In this document: positions 1-8,026 of the stretch, one piece after another | How the letters are laid out: each line of letters begins with the position of its first letter | How positions within the stretch are numbered: position 1 is the first letter of the stretch | Origin: Nocardioides albus | Lineage (GTDB): Bacteria > Actinomycetota > Actinomycetes > Propionibacteriales > Nocardioidaceae | Assembly (NCBI RefSeq): GCF_014648255.1 | Contig: NZ_BMQT01000009.1 | Coordinates: 239,764-303,763, forward strand | Length of the DNA: 64,000 nt | Reading direction: 5' to 3' | The notes under the pieces: model-generated | Databases searched by the model: none | What the model saw: only the letters and a program-made list of their open reading frames with translations | Told to the model about the DNA's origin: nothing | Program-made: the position numbers and the translations under genes

Positions 1-21
1 CCCCCGACTCGGTGACCGACG

Positions 22-1563
22 TCAGTTGACCTTGCGCTCGCGGTCGCCCCAGTAGGGCTCGCGGAGCTTGAACTTCTGCAGCTTGCCGGTGGCGGTGCGG
101 GCCAGGGAGTCGCGGAACTCGACGACGGTCGGCGCCTTGTAGCCGGCGGCTCGCTCCTTGCACCAGGCGATCAGCTCCTCCTGGGTCGCCGAGGCGCCCT
201 CGGCGAGGACGACGAGGGCGAGGATGGTCTCGCCCCACTTGTCGCTGGGGATCCCGATGACGGCCACCTCGGCGACCGAGGGGTGGAGGAAGAGCACGTC
301 CTCCACCTCCGCGGAACTCACGTTCTCGCCGCCCGTGATGATCACGTCCTTGATGCGGTCGGAGATGGTGAGGTAGCCGTCCTCGCCGATCGAACCGCCG
401 TCACCGGTGTGGAACCAGCCGTCGGCCAGCGCCTTCTCGGTCTCCTCGGGCTTCTCCCAGTAGCCCTCCAGGACCACGTTGGACCGGGCCAGCACCTCGT
501 TGGAGGCCGAGATGTCGAGGCTCACGCCGATCGCGGGCGCCCCGGCCCGGGTCAGCCTCGTCGCGCGCTCCATCGGGTCGAGGTCGTCCCACTCGGCGCG
601 GGTGCGGTTGATGGTCAGCAGCGGGGAGGTCTCGGTGAGGCCGTAGATCTGGATGAACTCCCAGCCGAGCTCCTCCTGGACGCGTACGACCGTCTTCGTC
701 GGCGGCGGCGCACCGGCCATGATGATCCGCACCTTGTCCCGGCCGGGGATCTCGCCCTCCGTCCGGGTCCACTCCGGGATCGCGTCGAGCACGGCAGCAG
801 CGACCGCGGGGGCCGCGCACATGTAGGTGACCCCGTGGTCGCGTACGCGGCGCAGGATCTCCATCCCGTCCACCTTGCGCAGCACCACGTGCTTGATGCC
901 GAGACCGGTCGCCGCGAACGGCATCCCCCAGCCGTTGGCGTGGAACATCGGCAGCGTGTGCAGGTAGACGTCGCGGTCGCTGCAGCCGGCGTGCAGCGCG
1001 AAGGTCAGCGCGTTGGTCCAGATGTTGCGGTGAGTGATCTGCACGCCCTTCGGCCGGGCAGTGGTGCCGGAGGTGTAGTTGATCGCCGCGGTCGCGTTCT
1101 CGTCCGGCTCCCACGGCACCGGCTCGACGCCCTCGTCTGCATAGAGGGCGGCGTCGTCACCCAGCACGAAGCGATGCTTGGCGGTCACGTCCTTCAGCGC
1201 CTCGTCGATCTCGGGGTCGACCCAGAGCACCGAGGCACCCGACTGCTCCACGATGTAGGCGACCTCGTCGGGCCGAAGCCGGAAGTTGACCGGCACCAGG
1301 ATCCGGCCGTAGCCGGAGACCCCGTAGAAGGCGGTCAGCAGCCGCGCGGAGTTGTGGGACACGATCGCGACGCGCTCCCCCACCCCGATGCCGAGCTCGT
1401 CCAGCTTCGCCGCCATCCGCTTCGCGAGCGCCTTCATCTCGGCGTACGTCACCTCCCCGAGGGAGGTAGCCGGCTGGTCGGGCTCGTCGACGATCCCCAC
1501 CCGCTCGCCGTAGACGGCTGCGGCACGGTCGATGAAGTCGTTGACGCTGAACGGAACGAACAC
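22..1563 (-). CDS. Acyl-CoA synthetase (AMP-binding, FadD-like)
   Basis: An adenylate-forming ligase of 513 residues that should activate a carboxylic acid, probably a fatty acid, to its CoA thioester through an acyl-AMP. The P-loop-like motif YTSGTTARPKG lies near residue 165, the IYGLTETSP motif near 310, and the hinge and C-terminal signature ISDRIKDVIITGGENVSS follows the GDGG segment. The start is GTG, preceded by GGAGGT. It is divergent from the two-component locus to its right and shows no operon partner inside the window. The chain-length specificity cannot be read from the sequence. Family assignment is strong; substrate is unknown. Confidence 0.93.
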   Translation of the reverse strand: MFVPFSVNDFIDRAAAVYGERVGIVDEPDQPATSLGEVTYAEMKALAKRMAAKLDELGIGVGERVAIVSHNSARLLTAFYGVSGYGRILVPVNFRLRPDEVAYIVEQSGASVLWVDPEIDEALKDVTAKHRFVLGDDAALYADEGVEPVPWEPDENATAAINYTSGTTARPKGVQITHRNIWTNALTFALHAGCSDRDVYLHTLPMFHANGWGMPFAATGLGIKHVVLRKVDGMEILRRVRDHGVTYMCAAPAVAAAVLDAIPEWTRTEGEIPGRDKVRIIMAGAPPPTKTVVRVQEELGWEFIQIYGLTETSPLLTINRTRAEWDDLDPMERATRLTRAGAPAIGVSLDISASNEVLARSNVVLEGYWEKPEETEKALADGWFHTGDGGSIGEDGYLTISDRIKDVIITGGENVSSAEVEDVLFLHPSVAEVAVIGIPSDKWGETILALVVLAEGASATQEELIAWCKERAAGYKAPTVVEFRDSLARTATGKLQKFKLREPYWGDRERKVN

Positions 1564-1602
1564 GGGCTACCTCCGGTTGCATGTCGTGACCCTGATCACT
1601 GT

Positions 1603-1638
1603 ATCGATGAGAGCTCGCATCGATGAGAGCTCTCTCAT
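1603..1638. promoter_or_regulatory. Tandem ATCGATGAGAGCTC repeats ending in a 16-bp palindrome
   Basis: ATCGATGAGAGCTC occurs at 1603-1616 and again at 1619-1632, a 16-nt period. The second copy runs into the inverted repeat ATGAGAGCTCTCTCAT (1623-1638; arms of 7 bp around CT). The identical 16-mer recurs at 5405-5420, in front of the other Asp-rich protein gene. A 16-mer shared by two promoter regions beside one two-component system suggests a response-regulator binding site. That role is inference. Confidence 0.6.
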
Positions 1639-1681
1639 GGATCCCCGCTACGGCCCCGCGGTCAGGCACTATCGAAGTGTC

Positions 1682-1954
1682 ATGTCCCGTACCTTGAAGC
1701 TCCTTCTCCCCGTCGCCGTCGTCATGATCGTGGGCGTCTACCTCGCCGGGTCGTTCGCCGGTGCCTCGGAGAACGACCCGCCGCCCCGTGAGCCGGTCGT
1801 GCTGCCGTCGGACGCGACCTCCCCCAGCACCGGCACGCCGAGCACCGGCACGCCGAGCCCGTCTACGCGCGTCCCCGTCATCTCCCCGGCACCCGTCGAC
1901 GATGATGATGACGACGATGACGACCGCGATGACGACCGGCATGACGACGACTGA
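1682..1954 (+). CDS. Small secreted or membrane-anchored Asp-rich protein
   Basis: A 90-residue protein of no recognised family. An N-terminal hydrophobic segment (residues about 4-26, ending GSFAGASE) looks like a signal peptide or anchor. A Pro/Ser/Thr linker with repeated STGTP units follows, and the C-terminus is almost pure Asp (nine Asp in a row, then RDDDRHDDD). Such a tail could bind divalent cations or cationic peptides outside the cell. Its 3' end overlaps the start of the histidine kinase by 14 nt, so the two are probably translationally coupled. The ATG was chosen because the hydrophobic segment starts right after it. Function unknown; secretion is inferred. Confidence 0.7.
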   Translation: MSRTLKLLLPVAVVMIVGVYLAGSFAGASENDPPPREPVVLPSDATSPSTGTPSTGTPSPSTRVPVISPAPVDDDDDDDDDRDDDRHDDD

Positions 1955-3410
1955 CCCTGAGCCACCCGATATCAGCACACCCCCGCGGCGCCGGGGGCTG
2001 TCGGTGCGCGCCCGGATCACCGCATCGGTCGCGCTCCTGGTGACGCTCGCCCTGGCCGGCGCGGGGCTCATCGTCTATGTCGTCGAGCTCCGTCGCGTCG
2101 AGGCGTCGATGCAGCGCGAGGTCGAGCAGGAGCTCGACGAGTTCGCCCGGCTGCGCCAGGAAGGCGTCGACCCCGAGACGGGCGCGCCGTTCAACGTCGA
2201 GGGTCTGCTGCTGACCTTCCTGCGGCGCAACGTGCCTGACGACGACGAGCTCCTGGTGGCGTGGGTCGACGGTAAACCGCGCGCCCAGTTCCCGAAGGAT
2301 CCGCTGGTCGACTCGCCACGGTTCCACAACGCGGTCGAAGACCTCGCCATCAACGGCGGCACGACCTACCTCGACACGGCCCAGGGCGAGGTACGCATCA
2401 CCAGCCAGCCGGTGCGGCAGGACAGCGCGAAGGGCACCACCGAAGGAGCGCTCCTGGTCGTCTCCTACCTCGACGAGGACCGTGCCGAGCTGCGCAGCAC
2501 GATGCGGACCTACACGATCGTGGCCGGTCTGCTCGCTCTGCTCGTCACGCTGGTCGCCGCCTGGCAGTCCGGGCGGCTGCTGGCCCCGCTGACCAGGCTG
2601 AGACATGCCACCGGGTCGGTCAGCGCGACCGACCTCTCCGAGCGTCTACCCGAGTCGGGGAATGATGACATCTCTGCTCTGACCAGGAACTTCAACGACA
2701 TGCTTGCCCGGCTCGAGCAGGCGTTCACCGACCAGCGCCAGTTCCTCGACGATGCCGGCCACGAGCTGCGTACGCCGCTGACGATCATCGGCGGCCACCT
2801 CGAGCTCCTCGACGAGTCCGACCCGGCCGAGGTCGAGCAGACTCGGCGGCTGGCTCTGGACGAGGTCGACCGGATGAGCCGCCTGGTCGGCGACCTGATC
2901 CTGCTGGCCAAGCACGACCGGCCCGACTTCCTCACCATGGAGGAGGTCGACGTCGACACCCTCACCGAGGACATTCTGGCCAAGGCGAGTGCGCTCGCCG
3001 ACCGCGACTGGCATCTCGACGCGGCCACCCCCGGCACCTGGCGCCTGGACCCGCAACGGATCACCCAGGCGATGCTGCAGCTGTGCGACAACGCCGCCGG
3101 CCACACCGCCCCCGGTGACCGGATCGCGGTCGGCTCGGCGACCGTCGACGGCACCTTGACGCTGTGGGTGCGCGACACCGGGCCCGGCGTGCCGCCCGAG
3201 GACAGGGAGCGGATCTTCGACCGGTTCGCACGTGGCGCCGAGACCGGCTCGGGCGACCGGCCGGGGCTCGGCCTCGGTCTGGCGATCGTCTCCGCGATCG
3301 CCCGCGCCCACGGCGGAGGCGTCGCCGTCGAGGAGGCGTCCCCACCTGGCGCCCGTTTCACGATCACCCTGCCCGCACGCACCGAAGGAGAGGCATGGCC
3401 CGCATCCTGA
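1941..3410 (+). CDS. Sensor histidine kinase (HAMP, HisKA, HATPase)
   Basis: A membrane sensor kinase of about 489 residues that should autophosphorylate and pass phosphate to the response regulator encoded just downstream. There is a transmembrane segment near residues 25-48, an extracellular sensor of about 140 residues, a second transmembrane segment near 193-212, then a HAMP region. The H-box is DDAGHELRTPL with His about 274, followed by N, G1 (DTGPGVP) and G2 (GLGLGLAIV) ATP-binding boxes. The chosen ATG lies inside the end of the Asp-rich gene; longer in-frame starts would add a low-complexity basic tract that is the other gene's alternative frame. The 3' end overlaps the regulator by 16 nt. 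The signal sensed is unknown. Confidence 0.93.
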   Translation: MTTTDPEPPDISTPPRRRGLSVRARITASVALLVTLALAGAGLIVYVVELRRVEASMQREVEQELDEFARLRQEGVDPETGAPFNVEGLLLTFLRRNVPDDDELLVAWVDGKPRAQFPKDPLVDSPRFHNAVEDLAINGGTTYLDTAQGEVRITSQPVRQDSAKGTTEGALLVVSYLDEDRAELRSTMRTYTIVAGLLALLVTLVAAWQSGRLLAPLTRLRHATGSVSATDLSERLPESGNDDISALTRNFNDMLARLEQAFTDQRQFLDDAGHELRTPLTIIGGHLELLDESDPAEVEQTRRLALDEVDRMSRLVGDLILLAKHDRPDFLTMEEVDVDTLTEDILAKASALADRDWHLDAATPGTWRLDPQRITQAMLQLCDNAAGHTAPGDRIAVGSATVDGTLTLWVRDTGPGVPPEDRERIFDRFARGAETGSGDRPGLGLGLAIVSAIARAHGGGVAVEEASPPGARFTITLPARTEGEAWPAS

Positions 3411-4060
3411 TCGTCGAGGACGAGGACCGCATCGCGGCCTTCCTGGCCAAGGGCCTGAGCGCCGACGGCCACCAGGTCAGCACCGTCGCCGACGGGCTGG
3501 AGGGACTCGAGGAGGCGCTCAGTGGCGCCTTCGACCTGATGGTCCTCGACATCGGTCTCCCGACGATCGACGGCTTCGAGGTGCTCGACCAGCTGCGCGC
3601 CCAGGGATCACGGATGCCAGTGGTTGTCCTCACCGCCCGCGACTCGGTGCACGACACCGTCTCCGCGCTCGAGGGTGGCGCCGACGACTACCTGGCCAAG
3701 CCCTTCCGCTTCGCCGAGCTGCGGGCCCGGATCAACGTACGCCTGCGGCAGCAGGACAACACCGACGCCGAAGTGGGCGAGCTCCGCTCCGGGTCGGTGG
3801 CGCTGGACCTGCGTACGCGGCGGCTGCGGGTCGACGGGCGCGAGAACGACCTCTCGGCGCGCGAGTTCGCACTGGCGGAGGTGCTGCTGCGCCACCCTGG
3901 GCAGGTGCTCTCCCGCGCGCAGCTGCTCGACCTGGCCTGGGGCATGGACTTCGACCCGGGCTCCAACGTCGTCGACGTCTACGTCGGCTACCTGCGCAAG
4001 AAGCTGGGATCGGCCCGGGTCGAGACCGTACGCGGCATGGGCTACCGCTTCCAGCCCTGA
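3395..4060 (+). CDS. OmpR/PhoB-family response regulator
   Basis: A 221-residue DNA-binding response regulator. The receiver domain (about 1-120) begins MARILIVEDED and has the phospho-acceptor Asp52 in LMVLDIGLPTIDGF, with the conserved Thr and Lys (VLTARD, LAKPF). The C-terminal winged helix ends RVETVRGMGYRFQP, typical of the OmpR subfamily. The start is the ATG after GAAGGAGAGGC. It is the cognate partner of the overlapping kinase. OmpR-type regulators bind direct half-sites about 11 bp apart; GTGAGAC and ATGAGAG at 5394 and 5405 are spaced this way, which suggests but does not prove the target. Confidence 0.95.
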   Translation: MARILIVEDEDRIAAFLAKGLSADGHQVSTVADGLEGLEEALSGAFDLMVLDIGLPTIDGFEVLDQLRAQGSRMPVVVLTARDSVHDTVSALEGGADDYLAKPFRFAELRARINVRLRQQDNTDAEVGELRSGSVALDLRTRRLRVDGRENDLSAREFALAEVLLRHPGQVLSRAQLLDLAWGMDFDPGSNVVDVYVGYLRKKLGSARVETVRGMGYRFQP

Positions 4061-4084
4061 CCCGGACCCGGACCCGGACCCGGG
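4061..4084. repeat. Hexanucleotide repeat (CCCGGA)n
   Basis: Four tandem CCCGGA-type units follow directly after the response-regulator stop codon, between convergent genes. The run is self-complementary and could contribute to termination, but no T-run follows. It may vary in copy number between strains. Confidence 0.7.
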
Positions 4085-4101
4085 GGATTCAGTCCAGAGG
4101 A

Positions 4102-4974
4102 TCAGCCGAGTCGCAAGCCGCCCAGCGAGGCTCGCGGGAGCCGCTCCAGCGCGGGCGAGACCGTCTCGGCGATCTCGGCCGGAGCGGGCCGGTCACCGGC
4201 GGACGGGGCGAGGCATGCCTCGATGACCTTGACGATCTCGGGCGGCGTACGTCTGGGGAGGTCGCCGGGCCGGGAGACGAGCTGCGGGTAGCGCTCGGTG
4301 CGGTCCGCGGCAGAAGGGTCACCATGGGGGAACGGCCTTTCGCCGGTGACGGCGTGGAAGAGGGTCGCGCCCAGCGCCCACACGTCGCTGGCCGAACCGA
4401 CCTCGCCGCGCTCGCCGGGCTGGCACTGCTCGGGCGCCATGTAGGCGTCGGTGCCGATCTCGTGGCGCAGCGCGGCCGCAGCGGCGACGGGCCGAGCGAC
4501 GGAGAGGTCGATCAGCCGGGCCGGTGAGCCCATGATCAGGTTGCTCGGCTTGACGTCGAGGTGCACCCAGCCGGAGCGGCGCAGGTAGTGCAGCGCCGAG
4601 GCGAGGTCGAGCGCGAGCGGCAGGTACTGCTGCTCGGAGAGGCGCCCGTGGCGGCGGATCAGCGTCGAGAGCCTGGGACCCTCGACATGCTCCATCACCA
4701 CGTACGGGCGCTCGGCGTCGACGTCCTCACGCAGGCCGCGGACGAGGACCGGGTGCTTGAGCTTCGTCAGGGCGTCGATCTCGCGCCGCAGCGCGTTGCG
4801 GCTGGTCTCGTTGCCGACCAGCCCCGGTCGCAGCACCTTGGCCACGACCGGACCGTAGGTGATCTCGTCGAAGGCGAGGAAGGCCTCGTACGACGAGCCG
4901 CCCCCGAGCAGCCGCGTCGCGGTCAGCTCGGGGGTGATCGCGTCACCCTGGACCAGGCCCCAGGTGTCGGTCAT
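4102..4974 (-). CDS. Ser/Thr protein kinase, kinase domain only
   Basis: A Hanks-type kinase of 290 residues with essentially only the catalytic domain: no transmembrane segment and no PASTA or other sensor domain. The glycine loop is GGGSSYEAF, the ATP-anchoring lysine is in VVAKVLRP, and the APE motif is MAPEQ. Two motifs are unusual: the catalytic loop reads HLDVKPSN where HRDxKPxN is usual, and the metal-binding motif reads DLS where DFG is usual. Both key Asp residues remain, so activity is plausible. It is convergent with the response regulator and ends the same strand block as the Asp-rich gene 8 nt upstream, so those two may be co-transcribed. The substrate is unknown. Confidence 0.9.
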   Translation of the reverse strand: MTDTWGLVQGDAITPELTATRLLGGGSSYEAFLAFDEITYGPVVAKVLRPGLVGNETSRNALRREIDALTKLKHPVLVRGLREDVDAERPYVVMEHVEGPRLSTLIRRHGRLSEQQYLPLALDLASALHYLRRSGWVHLDVKPSNLIMGSPARLIDLSVARPVAAAAALRHEIGTDAYMAPEQCQPGERGEVGSASDVWALGATLFHAVTGERPFPHGDPSAADRTERYPQLVSRPGDLPRRTPPEIVKVIEACLAPSAGDRPAPAEIAETVSPALERLPRASLGGLRLG

Positions 4975-4982
4975 CGGCGGGC

Positions 4983-5318
4983 TCAGTCCTGGGTCTTGTC
5001 GTTGGTCTTGTCGTTCTTGGTGTCGCCGTCCTTGGTGTTGTCGCGGGTGTTGTCGCGGGTGTTGTCGCGGGTGTTGTCCTTGGTCGCCCGGGTCACGCCG
5101 GTCCCGTTGGTGGCGTCGTCGTCGGCACCGTCACGGGTGATGTCGTCCGCGTCGTCGAGGTCGTTGTCGTCATCGTCGTCGACGGCGGTGACCTGCGTGC
5201 TCGCCTTCTCCTCACGCTTGGCGAAGTCGTCGTCAGCCGCGGCGCTCTGGAAGGTGATCGCACCGGCGGCGACCACGCCGACCAGGCCGGTGGCGAGCAG
5301 CATCGGGAGCTTCTTCAT
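4983..5318 (-). CDS. Secreted Asp/Thr-rich repeat protein
   Basis: A 111-residue protein of no recognised family. The N-terminus MKKLPMLLATGLVGVVAAGA looks like a signal peptide, with probable cleavage after the AAA near residue 27. The mature part is dominated by Asp (VDDDDDNDLDDADD), followed by repeats of (R/K)DNT and KTNDKTQD near the C-terminus. It mirrors the Asp-rich protein at the other side of the two-component genes, and the two share an identical 16-bp palindrome upstream. The ATG was chosen because it starts the signal peptide; RBS-like GAGGAC precedes it. A role in binding metals or cationic compounds outside the cell is inference. Confidence 0.75.
   Translation of the reverse strand: MKKLPMLLATGLVGVVAAGAITFQSAAADDDFAKREEKASTQVTAVDDDDDNDLDDADDITRDGADDDATNGTGVTRATKDNTRDNTRDNTRDNTKDGDTKNDKTNDKTQD
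5034..5081. repeat. 12-bp tandem repeat inside the Asp-rich gene
   Basis: Four in-frame units of GGTGTTGTCGCG (the last ends CCTT) encode successive DNT(R/K) tetrapeptides. Such 12-bp units can expand or contract without a frameshift, so the length of this protein may differ between strains. Confidence 0.85.
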
Positions 5319-5360
5319 GGTTCGTCCTCTCGGTTGTGCCCCGGGTGTTCCCGGCGCCAT

Positions 5361-5420
5361 ATGAGAACCATCTCCACCGGCGGTGAGGTGACCGTGAGAC
5401 GACCATGAGAGCTCTCTCAT
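5361..5420. promoter_or_regulatory. TGAGA half-site array with 16-bp palindrome
   Basis: ATGAGAAC (5361), GTGAGAC (5394) and ATGAGAG (5405) stand upstream of the Asp-rich gene. The last two are 11 nt apart. The array ends in ATGAGAGCTCTCTCAT (5405-5420), identical to the palindrome at 1623-1638. The region lies between divergent genes, so it could also control the plus-strand gene at 5468. Binding by the nearby OmpR-type regulator is inferred. Confidence 0.6.
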
Positions 5421-5467
5421 CCGCGAGCCGGTTCTGGTCCTGCGGCCGGTGGTGGTAGGAACGTCCC

Positions 5468-5902
5468 GTGCAAAGCAGCGAGAGGCGCGAGATCGCGCTC
5501 AAGGTCGGCGTGCTGGTGCTGGTCGGGGTGCTGATCTCGGTCGCCGGCTACGGCTACTCGCGCTCACGCTTCCGCGAGCACGCCACCGAGCAGGCCGAGA
5601 CCGCCGCCAGCCGGTTCGCCCGCACCACGAGCTGGACCACGGTCGAGGCGAAGCCGGAGCTGGTGACGCAGTGGGCACAAGCCTGTCCCTCGGTCCAGAC
5701 CCCGCCCACCGAGAAGACGGCTGACGCACGTGGCCACCTGGAGAAGGTACGCATCACCTCGACCGACCTCACCGAGTCCGGCGCCGTCGTGGAGCTGACG
5801 CCCGACGGCGGCCAGTCGGTCTTCACCCTCGTCGTCACCCGCTCCGGGAAGGGCAAGGACGAGGAGTGGCAGGTGACCGAGGTGACCTGCGCAGGCGGCT
5901 GA
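5468..5902 (+). CDS. Hypothetical single-pass membrane protein
   Basis: A 144-residue protein that I cannot assign to a family. A short cytoplasmic N-terminus (MQSSERREIALKV) precedes one hydrophobic segment (residues about 11-29, GVLVLVGVLISVAGYGY), and the remaining 115 residues should lie outside the cell. Two cysteines in the outer part (ACPS and the C-terminal TCAGG) could form a disulfide. The start is GTG. It is followed 43 nt later by the Rv2629-like gene on the same strand. The TGAGA palindrome lies about 50 nt upstream. Confidence 0.6.
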   Translation: MQSSERREIALKVGVLVLVGVLISVAGYGYSRSRFREHATEQAETAASRFARTTSWTTVEAKPELVTQWAQACPSVQTPPTEKTADARGHLEKVRITSTDLTESGAVVELTPDGGQSVFTLVVTRSGKGKDEEWQVTEVTCAGG

Positions 5903-5945
5903 GATAGCCCGTGTGACGCGCGCCTGTGGTGGGTACCACAAAGGT

Positions 5946-7028
5946 ATGGACACCGCTGGACTCACCAACCTGTTGACCCGCCCCGGGCCGTACGCGACTG
6001 TCCTGGCCGACGTCAGCCAGGACTCGGAGAACGCGGCCCACGCCAAGGAGCTGCGCGTACGCGCCGCCTGCGAGGAGCTCTCCGCGCAGGGTGCGCCACC
6101 GGACGTCGTGGCCCAGGTCTCCGACAGACTGGAGGCCAACGTACGCCTGCCCGCGCCCGTGGCGCGCGTCGTCGTCGCGACCCCTGAGGGGATCGCCTAC
6201 GACCAGGTCGCCGTCGCCGAGGTGCCGTCCCAGGTCGCGACCTGGGACGCGCTCCCCGATCTCGGCACCTGGATCGCAGCCCGGGACGCCTCGATGTCGT
6301 TCGTGCTGGTCCTGGTCGACCACACCGGCGGCGAGATCTCGCTGTGGGACTCGGGACTGCCTCGGCCGACGAGCACGACCACCGTCGAGGGCGACGAGCT
6401 CGAGCACGTGCACAAGATCCAGGACAACGTCGGATGGGCAGCCTTCCGCATGCAGCAGACCACGGACAACGTCTGGCGCCACAACGCCGACAAGGTCGCC
6501 GACGAGGTGACCAGGCTGGTCCGCGACCACGGCCACGACCTCGTGCTCGTCAGCGGCGACCCGAGCTCGGTGAGCAGGCTGCGCGACGACCTCGCCGACC
6601 TACCCGTCGAGGTCGTCGAGCTGTCGAGCGGGCAGCGCGCCGCCGACGGCGGCGAGCACGCCCGTGACGACGCGATCCGCAGCGCGCTGATGGACCGCGT
6701 CGTACGCCGCCGCACGGCGCTCGTCCGGCGCCTCGAGGAGGCCTGGGGCAGAGGGGACCGCGCGGCCACCGGCGTACGTGACGTCGCGGACGCCTTCGTC
6801 ACCGGCCGCGTCGAGACCCTGCTGATCGACCCCGACGCCCTGGCCGGCCACACGCTCGACCCGGCGGATCACCCGGGCCTCACCTTCGGCGAGGCTCCCG
6901 TCTCAGGTCCGGTCGAGGCCGGCGAGGCGCTCATCGCCGCAGCGGTCCTCACCGACGCCGAGGTGTGCGTCCTGCCCGCCGGCGTGCTCGGCGACGCACC
7001 GGTGGCCGCCCTGCTGCGCTGGGCCTGA
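5946..7028 (+). CDS. Rv2629-like protein (bacterial archaeo-eukaryotic release-factor family)
   Basis: About 360 residues, resembling Mycobacterium Rv2629 and the family 2 group of bacterial proteins related to eukaryotic release factor 1 (Vms1/aRF1 fold). The N-terminus (GLTNLLTRPGPYATVLADVSQDSENA) and the segment HVHKIQDNVGWAAFRMQQTTDNVWRH are what I recognise; the C-terminal third ends in the family-like stretch DAEVCVLPAGVLGDAPVAALLRWA. Members are often linked to ribosome rescue or stress, but the reaction is not established from this sequence. The ATG after AAAGGT was chosen over an upstream ATG that would add 11 residues. No operon partner is certain. Confidence 0.75.
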   Translation: MDTAGLTNLLTRPGPYATVLADVSQDSENAAHAKELRVRAACEELSAQGAPPDVVAQVSDRLEANVRLPAPVARVVVATPEGIAYDQVAVAEVPSQVATWDALPDLGTWIAARDASMSFVLVLVDHTGGEISLWDSGLPRPTSTTTVEGDELEHVHKIQDNVGWAAFRMQQTTDNVWRHNADKVADEVTRLVRDHGHDLVLVSGDPSSVSRLRDDLADLPVEVVELSSGQRAADGGEHARDDAIRSALMDRVVRRRTALVRRLEEAWGRGDRAATGVRDVADAFVTGRVETLLIDPDALAGHTLDPADHPGLTFGEAPVSGPVEAGEALIAAAVLTDAEVCVLPAGVLGDAPVAALLRWA

Positions 7029-7054
7029 GCCGGCTCGACCTCAGCGGCTCGAGC

Positions 7055-7987
7055 TCAGCGGCGCCAGGCTCTGATCTTGTCCGGCTCGGGGTCGGGAGAC
7101 TCGGTGGCCGCCCAGACCTTGCGCCACTCGGCGATCTCCTCGCCGGCCGGGTCGGGGGTGCGGTCCTCGGCCGCCCGGCGCATCGAGGCGTACCAGTCGG
7201 TGGCGTCCTCGTCGAGCAGGCGCGAGACCGCCGACCGGATCCGGGGCGCGAACTCGCGCACCGACTCGCCGTCGGTCGGGCGGAGCGGGTCCCCGAAACG
7301 TACGGTCAGCTGGCGTCGGCCGCCGGCCTTGTCCTTACCGGGCCAGCTCACCCCACGCGGCATCGCCGCGTAGGTGCCTCGATGGGCGATCGGGACGACA
7401 GGGACGCCGTACTCGATGGCCAGGTAGGCGGCACCGGACCGGAACCGGCCGACGGTGCCGTCCTTGGAACGGGTGCCCTCCGGGAAGACGACCAGCGACC
7501 AGCCGTCGGCGAGCACCTCACCGGGCGCGTTCGCGAGCGCGCCCCCGCGGCGGTCGATCGGCAGCGTGTTGAAGACCAGCGAGGAGCCCACCGCCCGCCA
7601 CCAGGTGTCGAAGAAGTAGTCGGCCGCGGCCGCCACCGCCGTACGCCGCCGCCACTCGTCCGGGAGGCTCAGCAGGATCAGCGGGGTGTCCAGGTGGGAG
7701 GCGTGGTTGGCCACGAAGATCACCGGCCCGTCGAGCCGCTCGAGCACGTCGAGCCCCTCGACCTGGGTCTTCACCTGCGACCGGAAGACCGCCTCGAGCC
7801 CCGCCTGGGCCACCTCCCGGACCGCCCGCGCGGCCGGCTTGCGCGACCACTCGTTGTCGAAGACCGTCGTCGTCGCCGGCGGCACGAACGGCTCCGCCGA
7901 CCGCGGCACCTGCGCCCGGTGTCCCCACCGCCAGCCCCGCTTCATGAGGCGTACGTCGCGGGCGGTGTCCTTCCAGAAACTGCTCAT
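7055..7987 (-). CDS. 1-acyl-glycerol-3-phosphate acyltransferase (PlsC family)
   Basis: A membrane-associated lysophospholipid acyltransferase of 310 residues. The family motif I, NHASHLD with the H-X4-D pair at His95 and Asp100, and motif III, FPEGTRSKDG, are both intact. It should transfer an acyl chain from acyl-CoA or acyl-ACP to a glycerophosphate-type acceptor. A start at MSSFWKDTARD was chosen; longer in-frame starts run into the repeat-rich gap upstream and encode low-complexity sequence. It is the last gene of a minus-strand block with the LarA-like, dehydrogenase and acyl-reductase genes, though about 170 nt of repeats separate it from the LarA-like gene. The acceptor lipid may be unusual, given its neighbours. 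Confidence 0.88.
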   Translation of the reverse strand: MSSFWKDTARDVRLMKRGWRWGHRAQVPRSAEPFVPPATTTVFDNEWSRKPAARAVREVAQAGLEAVFRSQVKTQVEGLDVLERLDGPVIFVANHASHLDTPLILLSLPDEWRRRTAVAAAADYFFDTWWRAVGSSLVFNTLPIDRRGGALANAPGEVLADGWSLVVFPEGTRSKDGTVGRFRSGAAYLAIEYGVPVVPIAHRGTYAAMPRGVSWPGKDKAGGRRQLTVRFGDPLRPTDGESVREFAPRIRSAVSRLLDEDATDWYASMRRAAEDRTPDPAGEEIAEWRKVWAATESPDPEPDKIRAWRR

Positions 7988-8026
7988 GCCGACCACCCCG
8001 CCCCCGCTGGTCGAGCCGCCCCCGCT

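Noticed and set aside
283..1626. Plus-strand open frame opposite the first acyl-CoA synthetase
   Set aside because: The synthetase motifs are clear on the minus strand; the other frame is repetitive Arg/Gly/Val sequence.
1738..1965. Minus-strand Ser-rich small gene opposite the Asp-rich gene
   Set aside because: It is the reverse complement of GAC/GAT codon runs; no start context.
4061..4084. CCCGGA run as a terminator
   Set aside because: No stable loop with a T-run; recorded as a simple repeat only.
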